Below, in pieces: positions 56,001 through 64,000 of a DNA stretch of 64,000 bases. Position numbers and translations under genes: made by a program. Source of the DNA: Vicugna pacos (lineage: Eukaryota > Chordata > Mammalia > Artiodactyla > Camelidae); the NCBI RefSeq assembly GCF_048564905.1, contig NC_133023.1, positions 113,010,812 through 113,074,811 on the forward strand, in the 5' to 3' direction. How positions within the stretch are numbered: the first letter of the stretch is position 1; each line of letters opens with the position of its first letter. The notes below the pieces were generated by a model. The model made no database searches and was not told the DNA's origin. It was given only the letters and a program-made list of their open reading frames with translations.

Positions 56001-58815
56001 TAAATTCTCTAGGCTCTGGAACCCCTGCCCTGGCGTGTGGGGGCATCTTCTAGGTCCGTGTTTCTCAAAGAGTGCTGCAGGGACCCCTGGGGGTCTCTGA
56101 GACCCTTTCAGGGGGGTCTGCAAAGTCAAAACTGTTTTCATAATCGTGCTAAGATACTCTCAGCCTGTTGCACTCTTATGTTTTCATGGTGGAGTTTTCC
56201 AGAGGCCAAGTGACGTGGCATGACGCCATCCCTCTGACAGCTGATGGAGTGGGTGCTCTCATTTTCTTGGGTCCTTGTTTGAGTGTCCAGGGTGCCAAGA
56301 CCATCCAGTTGAAGAATCACTGTTCTAGTTCATCTGCATCCTCACTGGGGAAACTGGCTCGGGCACTGGTGGCCATGGGACTTTGGGCTTCCATTTCTTC
56401 ACTTGGTAAAAAGGAATGTCGTTCCTTTTGGAGGCTGTTGTGAGGAGCAGATGAGACATCAGCTATGTGACCATGAGAGCACAGCTCCTGTCATGGAGGG
56501 GCCCCTCCCTGAGCATCCACCCCTCTGTGGATGCCCTGCCCCTCAGTGCAAAGGGCCTTCTCTACATCAGACGCTGGTACTGAGGCCTTCCGTCCCCTGA
56601 GGCACTCCATGTCATAGCTGATGGGAAGAACGAGGTACCCCGTCTCCTGTTCAGCTTTTGCTGGTGGAGACCAAGGTGAAGGCTCCTTGCCAAGGGTGCT
56701 TTTTATAAAGGTTTCCGTAGGTGCTATGAAGAAGACTGCACAGGCCATTGTGGCTGGGAGCAGAGGGTGGTGCGTCCCAGCCAGGACTGTCCAAGAAGCA
56801 TCCAGGGTGGTTGCGTTTGAGCTGAGGCCTGAGTGACAAAGGTCCAGGGTGCCCCAGAAGAGCTGATTCCTGTGTTTCCTTTTGCTTCAGAGGTCACCAC
56901 AAAGAAGAGGAAACTGGGGAAGAATCCAGATGTGGACACCAGCTTCCTGCCTGACCGAGACCGGGAGGTAAAAATAGCCTGACCCTGTGCGGGGTAGAGG
57001 CCTTTGCTTAAGGAGTGGGGCCTGGCGTGCGCCCTCAGCAGCCCGGGGCCTCCCTCCGTTGCCCGATTTCCTCTTGCAGGAGGAGGAGAATCGGCTCCGG
57101 GAAGAGCTCCGGCAGGAGTGGGAAGCCAAGCAGGAGAAGATCAAGAGTGAGAGCTCCCTGGGTGGGATATGTGGGCCAGCGCTGGGGCGCCGGGTCAGCG
57201 GGAGGCCAGGGCTGGGGGCGGCTCAGGCTCTCCTGCCGCAGTCCTCTGGGCAGTGCTCCAAGCCCCAGGGAGCTGGCAGGGAGCAGGGACCCCTGGGTCT
57301 ATAGGCCAAGAGGCAGTTCTGTTTTGTAGGCGAGGAGATTGAAATCACGTTCAGTTACTGGGATGGCTCTGGACACCGGCGAACAGTCAAGGTGGGCGGT
57401 GTGGGGCCTGCACCCCATTCTACATGCCTCTCGGGTGCAGCCTGCTTTGCATTCAGTGGGAGGGGACTTTCAATCCTGATAAAACCTGCAGGTCCCTTTG
57501 TGTGGGTGGCCCCTGGGGAGAGCAGGGAAGAGGGCTCGGCCCCCCGTAGGGGTCATGAGGGTTCCGGGACCCCTGCAGGCCACTGCCTTCTCGAGAACCC
57601 TTCTCCAGGTTTCCATCTTCCCTTCCTGACTCCCTGGTTCCCTGCACACCTGTCCTCCGGCCGCTCTTGCAGATGAAAAAGGGCAACACAATGCAGCAGT
57701 TCCTGCAGAAGGCACTGGAGATCCTGCGCAAAGACTTCAGTGAGCTCAGGTGGATGCCTGGGCGTGTCTGAGTGTGTGCACGGGGCCCTTGGCGGCTGCA
57801 GCTGTGGTCTCAGTCCTGGTGCCAGAGACCGCAGTGGTGGCTGCTGCTCATGGCATGCTGGGCGCTGGGTTCCTGCGAGGAAGGTCAGGCTCCCTTTCCA
57901 TCCCTCTCACCATGGGGACCTCAGCTGGGAGCGCCTGCCCCATTTCTGTAGCCCAGAGGTGGAGGACGGGGGCGCTAGCTCCGGGTGTACCAGACCTTGC
58001 AAGCAGCCTCACAGCATCTTTCTTCCACACCCTCCTGCCTTTCTCTTTCAGGTCAGCAGGAGTGGAGCAGCTCATGTACATCAAGGAGGACCTAATCATA
58101 CCCCACGTGAGTCCCTTCTCCTGCAGCCCCGGGGGGGCAGGGTGGCAGCGGGAGGGTCACGGGCTTCGGAGTGCCTCGGAGCTTTGAGGGAGAGCCCCCA
58201 CTTCGCTCTGGGTGGGTGGGCGGTCAGGAGAGGCTGAGACGGGTCATCAGTAGTCACTTTCCCACCCTTGGCCCCTAGCACCACAGCTTTTACGACTTCA
58301 TTGTCACCAAGGCACGAGGAAAGAGTGGTGAGTGCGCCTGGTGCAGCCCCCCTTCCCCGAAACTGGCCCCTAGCCTTGCAGGGCAGAGGTATGAGGGTGG
58401 GCCGACCCTTTCTCCCCTGCAGGGCCTCTCTTTAACTTCGATGTTCACGACGATGTGCGGCTGCTCAGTGACGCCACAGTGGAGAAGGATGAGGTACTGT
58501 GGTGCGGGGGCGCTGGGCGGGTTGGGGAGGAGAAGGCAAGCCCTGGGTGGCCCTGAGCCGCAGAGCCTGGCCCTTCTCCCTTCCCCAGTCGCACGCAGGC
58601 AAGGTGGTGCTGAGGAGCTGGTATGAGAAGAACAAGCACATTTTCCCCGCCAGCCGCTGGGAGCCCTACGACCCCGAGAAGAAGTGGGACAAGTACACGG
58701 TAAGGAAGCCCCTCGAGCTGCGGGCGGGAGGCAGCCTGGCCAGGGCTGGGCGCGCCACCCGGAGAAGACCAGAGATGGAGATGACACCCCCTGCTCCTCC
58801 CCACAGATCCGGTGA
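52759..58815 (+). CDS. FAM50A: FAM50A (XAP5), nuclear splicing-associated protein, 339 aa
   Basis: A nuclear protein of the XAP5 family, linked to the spliceosome; human variants cause Armfield-type X-linked intellectual disability. Exons: 52759-52869, 54070-54154, 54254-54353, 54590-54735, 56891-56967, 57080-57146, 57330-57391, 57673-57749, 58052-58106, 58279-58327, 58423-58493, 58589-58699, 58807-58815. They total 1020 nt, or 339 residues, as in human. The order is a charged, coiled-coil-like N-terminus ([20 protein letters not shown] onward), a lysine-rich stretch ([14 protein letters not shown]), a glutamate-rich acidic tract, a basic KKRKLGKN patch that could act in nuclear import, then the conserved XAP5 domain to WDKYTIR. 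The third exon ends in CT before gtgggt, so Leu replaces a human Met at the junction. The last coding exon has only two codons and the stop. Confidence 0.97.
56058..56325 (+). mobile_element. hAT-type DNA transposon remnant in FAM50A intron
   Basis: Starts with gtttctcaaagagtg and has gagaccctttcaggggggtc and aaaactgttttcataat. It ends near gaagaatcactgttctag, giving rough terminal inverted repeats. It is non-autonomous; I cannot fix the exact family. Confidence 0.5.
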
Positions 58816-58941
58816 AGGTGGAGGTGCACGGTCCCCCTTTCCCCGCGGCTCCAGGACTCTGGGCACCTGGCCCTCTCTCTGAGACAGGATGGGCCAATCA
58901 TCTGCTGCTCCGGCGCTGTCATTACTGCTTTTTTCTTTTAT

Positions 58942-58947
58942 GATAAA
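58942..58947 (+). terminator. FAM50A: FAM50A variant poly(A) signal GATAAA
   Basis: GATAAA lies about 130 bases after the stop. No AATAAA occurs nearby, and L1 sequence starts within 40 bases. This variant hexamer is the best candidate. Confidence 0.5.
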
Positions 58948-58984
58948 GAAACGTCCATGTCAGTTGGAGCACCTGCACTGTTTC

Positions 58985-59225
58985 ATTGAAAAAAATTTTT
59001 TTATTGAGATAAAACTCGCATAATGTGAAATTCACCATTTTGACCACTGGCAAGTGTACCATTCAGGGTTGTTTAGTACATTCACACTGTTGTGAGTCAC
59101 CCCAAAAGGAGACCCCACATCTGTTAGCAGTACCCCCCAGCCCCTCGCACCCCCAGACTACTTTCTGTCTGGATGGATTTGCCTGTTCTGGAAGTTTCGC
59201 ATAAATGGAATGATATGATGTTTCT
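58985..59225 (-). mobile_element. L1 3'-end fragment after FAM50A
   Basis: Reverse L1 3' text (ttattgagataaaactcgc, then cattcacactgttgtgag), starting about 40 bases past the FAM50A poly(A) signal. Confidence 0.65.
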
Positions 59226-60590
59226 GCTCTTTGTGTCTTCCAAGAAACTGTTTTTGGCAGGGGTGGGAGGGTGAAAGGGGACTGGATGGGAAACTGAGTC
59301 TGTGGAGGGAGGAGGGGGCATCTGCAAGGCAGCCGGTCCTCACAGGGGCGCGGGCACAGTGGTGCAGTTCATCACTGTGGGTAGGAGACACATTCCTCCT
59401 CGGGCCTCCCTCCCGGGCCCCTGGGCTCCTTTTGTGTCTCCGAGCTGCCTGTTCCAGAAGGGCCATGGCTGTCCTGTGGCTCCCAGCCACCCGATATCCC
59501 CACCACAGCATCTCTCCCCGGTGACAGCCCAGGAAGGCATGGTGTTTGCCCTGTACTCACTGCTTGCTCACCTCACCTAGGCTGGCTCTGCTCAGACTGC
59601 CCAGGAACTGGGCACTGTCACAGCCCCACATGGGGAATCTGGCCTGAAGGTGCATGCCCCTGCCTCCTGCCCCCACCTCAGCAGTCAGCTCCCCCAGTTC
59701 CCCTTGCCTGACACCTAGCTCAGGGGACAGGGGACAGGCCCTGGCTGGCGGGGTGCACCCCAGCTCTGAGTGTAGCCCCACCTCCCTAGCAAATGTGCAG
59801 ATCTGACGGTGGTGGGCCCTGCTGGGTACAGCAGCTCCTGTGCCCTCCTCCTCCTGTGGGCAGGGCCCTGTGTCCTGTTCACCTGGGGCCCAGGGAGGCC
59901 TGTCTGGCAGATAAGAGCTCTCACTCCAGCTCCCTCACCATGCATCTAGGGCAGGACCATTTGTGGTCATGTGGGAGAGGGGATGGGATGCCAGAGCACC
60001 TGGGGCATAGCAGAGAGGGGTGGCCAAGCTTCACCTGTGGTCCTGGATGTTGGGGACAAGTCTGAGGACCTCAATGGGGCCTTTTGTTGGGTTCCAGGAA
60101 ACCTGGAGAAGGGATCATCTGGCCTGTGCCAACCTCCTGCTGCCCTCTTTCAGAAGCCACCAAAGAGCAGGCTTCCTGGTGAAGGGAGCCCCTCAGGCGG
60201 CTCACCCAGTGGCAGACAATTTCTGGAAAACAAGCCCCTTGAAGCCCAATTGTCGGTTCTGGCAGGGAAGGGGCCTGGCGTTTAAAAGCAACCCTGAGTC
60301 GCTGGTAGGTCAGGCTGGGAGGAAGGGAGCCATTTCGCATCAGGGTCGAGGGGCTGGGGGACTGTCAGGGAAGAAGATCCACTTCCTTGTGGCCATTGAA
60401 GGGACAGAAAAGACACTCCTGGGGGGGGGGGCCCAAGGGAGGAGCCTCTGATCCTAAGGAAGGGCTGTGGTGGGGCAGATGTTCTGCTTGGCTGCCAGCA
60501 CTAGGTGGTCTAGGGCATCCTGCCTCATGCCTAGAGGCCAGCACAGGCCAGAGCTTCTGCCAGGAGGGACTGTCTAGCTCTAGGGGCCCT
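59226..60590. other. Intergenic downstream of FAM50A
   Basis: I see no gene. It is GC-moderate and open frames are short. Confidence 0.4.
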
Positions 60591-60598
60591 CTCCTTGG

Positions 60599-60742
60599 TT
60601 TAGTTTTGCTACTTTATTTTGAAGGGGGAGGTAATTAGGTTTATTTATTTTATTATTTTTTAATGGAGGTACTGGAGATTGAACCCAGGACCTTGTGCAT
60701 GCTAAGCACACACTCTACCAGAGCTGTACCTCCCCCTGGGGA
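60599..60742 (-). mobile_element. Vic-1-type SINE with 12-bp target-site duplication
   Basis: Reverse copy flanked by ccctctccttgg at 60587-60598 and 60743-60754, a perfect duplication. This marks a fairly recent insertion. Confidence 0.9.
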
Positions 60743-60754
60743 CCCTCTCCTTGG

Positions 60755-61505
60755 GACCTTGAATCCACATGAATGTGGAGTTTAGAAGAGAGGTTGGGTG
60801 GGTGCAGAGAAAAGTTGGTAGCTGTGGGGATGGGTATTATCTGATGCTCTGGGACTCCAGGAGGTCATCAGGTCAGTCAGTGGTCACCAGTGTTTCTAGG
60901 GACCAGTGTACAGAGATGTGCACATGTGTGTCTATATGCATGTGTTCCCATCTGGGTGGGTGGGTGTGCATGATTGTGGATGTAAATCACAAATAGAGAA
61001 ACAAAAAATGTACAAGCAAGATAAAGAGGCCTTTTTTGCATGGTGACATTAAAGCCAACAGGAGTGACAAGAAGTCAGGCTTTCCAGAGTGGGGGAGGGT
61101 TGTTCCAGGCAGTGAGAATAGCAGGTGTGAAGACACTGGTGCACTCCTTGGAGGTGAACAGGGCTGAAACGGAGGGAAGGAGGAAGGAGAAAGAGAGGAA
61201 AGGAGGAAGGTCAGAGGTAGTGCCTGGGTCACTGCATTTGTCACTTAGCAATACATCTAAATCTCCTACGTGTCTCTCCATATCTGTGCACGCAGAGCCC
61301 CCTCGTTTTCTTTAAGCCACAGAAAGAATTTTCCAGATATTGGCAAATTCCCCTCCCCAGTGCTCTCCCCCATTTGGCAGCCCCACCACCAGGTGAGAGA
61401 GTCCTGGCTCCCCTGCGCTATGCCCACAGGTACTACCGCCACTCACCATGTGGGGACATATGCAACCTGAGCTGGGACATGTGGTATCTCAGTGTGGGAT
61501 TTTGT
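60755..61505. other. Intergenic, possible L2 piece
   Basis: Bases about 61080-61150 (gttgttccaggcagtgagaa) resemble L2. Nothing else is recognised. Confidence 0.35.
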
Positions 61506-61800
61506 TTTTTATTTTTAATTTTTTTTCAACTGAGGAAAAATTGACGTAACATAAAAATAACCATTAACCATTTAAACATGCACATTTCAGCGGCATTTAG
61601 TACATTCACAGTATTGTGCAACCAGCACCTGTGTCTACTCCCAGAATATTTTTATCACCTTAAAAGGAGACCCTGTACCCATTAACTAGTCTCTCCTTAT
61701 GCCCCCTACCACCCTGCACCAGCTCATGGCAACCACTAATCTACTTTCTGTCTGCGTATATTTACCTCCTCTGCAAATTTCATACAAGTGGTATTGTACA
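61505..61800 (-). mobile_element. L1 3'-end fragment
   Basis: Reverse L1 3' text (ttgacgtaacataaaaataa, then cattcacagtattgtgca, then accactaatctactttctg). It is old. Confidence 0.65.
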
Positions 61801-61875
61801 ATTAAAGAATACTTACATAGACAGAAAGACATTCCATGTTCATGGATCGAAAGACTCAATACTGTCAGGATGACT

Positions 61876-62822
61876 GCATTAGGTTTCTATTGCCATCTGA
61901 CTAACAAAAACTCAGTGGTTTAAAGCAACACTCGTTTCCACCTGCAGACCCCAGATTATGGTCCCTAAAGACCATTTCCTACCAGTAAGACCCAGTGCCT
62001 CTTGGAGATGTGGCTGGTCCCAGGCCAGGCCGGCAAGTGTACAGGATGAGCTGGGAGCACCCTGTCATATCAGACAGCAGGGATGCTGCCAAGATTGGGG
62101 CACCAGAATTCTGCCACAGGTGGAATGTAAAGTGGCTAGATGTGACTGAATATGATGCATGTTAAACAAAAACAAAAACCCAGCTTTTTCTGCTCTAGTG
62201 AAAAGCACCAAGAAATGGAATGTGAATAAATATTTCATTTGCAATGGCAACAAAAACTAGTAGATTGAAATAAACATGAGAGACAGGATCTATGTGAAAA
62301 CAAAACAAAACAAAACATTTATCATCTGATGGTTTCTGTAGTTCAGAAGTCTGGGCATGATGTAACTAGGTCCTCTGCTCAGGATCTCATGAGGCTGCCA
62401 TCAGGATCGGCTGGGCTGCCTTCTCATCTGAGGCTCAGGGTCCTCTCCCAAGCTTATGAGCTTCTTGGTAAAATTCAGGTTCCTTGTGACTGTAGGACTG
62501 AGGTCTCTGTTTCCTCATTGGCTGTTGGCCAGGGAATGCTCTCACTTCCTAGAGGCCACCTGCTATCTGGTGCCCACCATACCTCCTTTCATGCTTCAAA
62601 TCTCCCTCTTTAGGAAGGGTCCAGTCTCAGTTAAGAGCTCACCTGATTAGGGCAGCTCACCCAGAGGCTCTACCTTCTGATGAACTCAAAGTCAGCTGAT
62701 TAGTAACTTAACTATGGGAGTGTGGTCCCATCATATGCAGAGGTTCTACTCTGCCTCAAAGGGAGAGGATGATATAGGTTTGTACGCTGGGAGGCAGGAC
62801 ACTTGGGGCCATCTTTGAATTC
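61876..62822 (-). mobile_element. LTR-like or MER-type interspersed repeat, split by an insertion (fossil)
   Basis: The parts 61876-61935 and about 62318-62822 look like one reverse element; 61936-62317 interrupts it. The family is not certain; an old LTR is likely. It is broken. Confidence 0.4.
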
Positions 62823-62993
62823 TGCCTCCAAATGGTAACACTCCCCAAAGTGATCTATGAATTCAATGCAAGCCCTACCACAAATCCCAGCATGCTTTTC
62901 TGTAGAAATTCATAAGCAGATCCTCAAAATATATAGAAATGCAAAGGACCTGGAATATCTAAAACAATTTTGAAAAAGAACAAAGTTGGAGGG

Positions 62994-63130
62994 GGAGGGT
63001 ATAAATTGGTGGTAGAGCGCATGTCTAACATGCTTGAGGTTCTGAGTTCAATCCCCAGTCCCGCCTCTAAAAATAAATAATTTAAAAAAACTAATTACTT
63101 CCCCCTGAAAAAATAAAAAAGTGAAAAAAC
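62994..63130 (+). mobile_element. Vic-1-type SINE with 15-bp target-site duplication
   Basis: Forward copy flanked by aacaaagttggaggg at 62979-62993 and 63131-63145. The host sequence is L1-like. Confidence 0.9.
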
Positions 63131-63317
63131 AACAAAGTTGGAGGGCTCACATTACCAGGTTTCAAAACTTACTATGAAGGTGCAGCAGTCAGGGCAACGT
63201 GGTGCATACACATGAACAGGTATAGAATTAGGAGTTCAGAAAAAGTCTTTACATTTTTGGTGTTTAAGAAATGGTTTTGGAGCAGGCAGATGTCTGTATG
63301 GATAAGATCAACTTTAA

Positions 63318-63910
63318 CCCTGAGGTTGGGGGATGAATTGTGACCCCTAGAAGGATATGTTGGAGTTCTGTCCTCCAGTACCTGTGAAAGTGACCTGATT
63401 TGGAGACAGTGTCTTTATAGATGTAATCAAATCAAGATGAGATCAGGGGAAGGGTAAATCCCAGTGGCAGAGCATGTGCTTAGCATGTACAAGGTCCTCG
63501 GTTCAATCCCCAGTCCCTCCATTAAAAATAAATAAACAAACCTTATTACCTGCCCCCCCAAATTTTTTTAAAAAGAGAAAGAAACACAAAAAAGATGAGA
63601 TCATACTGGAGGAGCCTGGGCTCTGATCCAATATGACTGGTGTCCTTATAAGAAGAGGGGAGACAGACACAGGGACAAGGCCATGTGACGACAGAGACTG
63701 GAGGGCTGTGTCTACAAGCCAAGGAAGACCAAGGAGTGCCAGCAACACTAGAAGCTGGAAGAGACAAGGAAAGTTACTCCCCTAGAGCCTGCAGAGGGAA
63801 GCATGGCCCTGCCCACCCCTTGATTTCTGACTTCTGCCCTCCAGAACTGAGAGAGAAGTTTTAGACACTCAGTGCATGGGACTTTGTTACAGAAGCTGCA
63901 GGAAACTTAC
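63318..63910 (+). mobile_element. MaLR (MLT1-type) LTR fossil interrupted by a SINE
   Basis: A forward solo LTR of the MLT1 kind, in two parts (about 63318-63445 and 63592-63910) around a Vic-1 insertion. It is an old placental-mammal class, broken and without genes. Confidence 0.7.
63446..63591 (+). mobile_element. Vic-1-type SINE nested in a MaLR LTR
   Basis: Forward copy with a perfect 12-bp target-site duplication, aagatgagatca (63434-63445 and 63592-63603). It must be younger than the LTR. Confidence 0.92.
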
Positions 63911-64000
63911 ACACCTTCTTGAGACCATACAGAAAAATGAACTTGGCATGGGTTGTAGACCTAAAAGTAAAAGCTAAAACTCAAAAAAAAATCTAAATAT

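Overview
The window is nuclear DNA from a mammal, most likely a camelid (camel, llama or alpaca). Two lines of evidence support this. The intron-bearing genes RPL10, DNASE1L1, TAFAZZIN, ATP6AP1, GDI1 and FAM50A occur in the order and orientation known from human Xq28. About ten copies of a tRNA-derived SINE match the vic-1 type known from camelids. The region is therefore read as X chromosome; the exact species is not resolved.

Layout. 1-7.6 kb is gene-poor. It holds an orphan CpG island near 1.0-1.75 kb, L1 debris, and two diverged direct copies of one 0.7 kb segment (about 0.6-1.3 and 6.5-7.15 kb), the second lying just before the RPL10 promoter. RPL10 (+) runs from 7.67 to 10.23 kb and carries the H/ACA snoRNA SNORA70 in an intron. 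DNASE1L1 (-) is tail-to-tail with it (coding 12.0-14.7 kb). Its 5' end probably shares a CpG island near 18.85-19.5 kb with TAFAZZIN (+, coding 19.4-27.2 kb). From 27.9 to 37.5 kb lies a repeat-rich gap of L1, SINE and MaLR LTR fossils. ATP6AP1 (+, 37.9-44.7 kb), GDI1 (+, 46.1-51.0 kb) and FAM50A (+, 52.8-58.8 kb) follow closely, each from its own CpG island. The last 5 kb is intergenic and repeat-rich; PLXNA3, the next gene in human, is not reached.

The genes are housekeeping or broadly expressed: a ribosomal protein with its intronic snoRNA, a GPI-type DNase, the cardiolipin transacylase, a V-ATPase accessory subunit, a Rab recycling factor and a nuclear splicing-associated protein. They are neighbours, not a pathway. 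Exon phases add up to intact proteins of 214 (RPL10), 262 (TAFAZZIN), 468 (ATP6AP1), 447 (GDI1) and 339 (FAM50A) residues. DNASE1L1 is the exception: its mature frame is intact, but the only ATG at the signal peptide is out of frame by one base.

I found no new multi-gene system. The most useful observations are the DNASE1L1 start anomaly, a decayed counterpart of the human-type alternative tafazzin exon 5, the duplicated segment upstream of RPL10, the orphan CpG island, and SINE insertions dated by clean target-site duplications.
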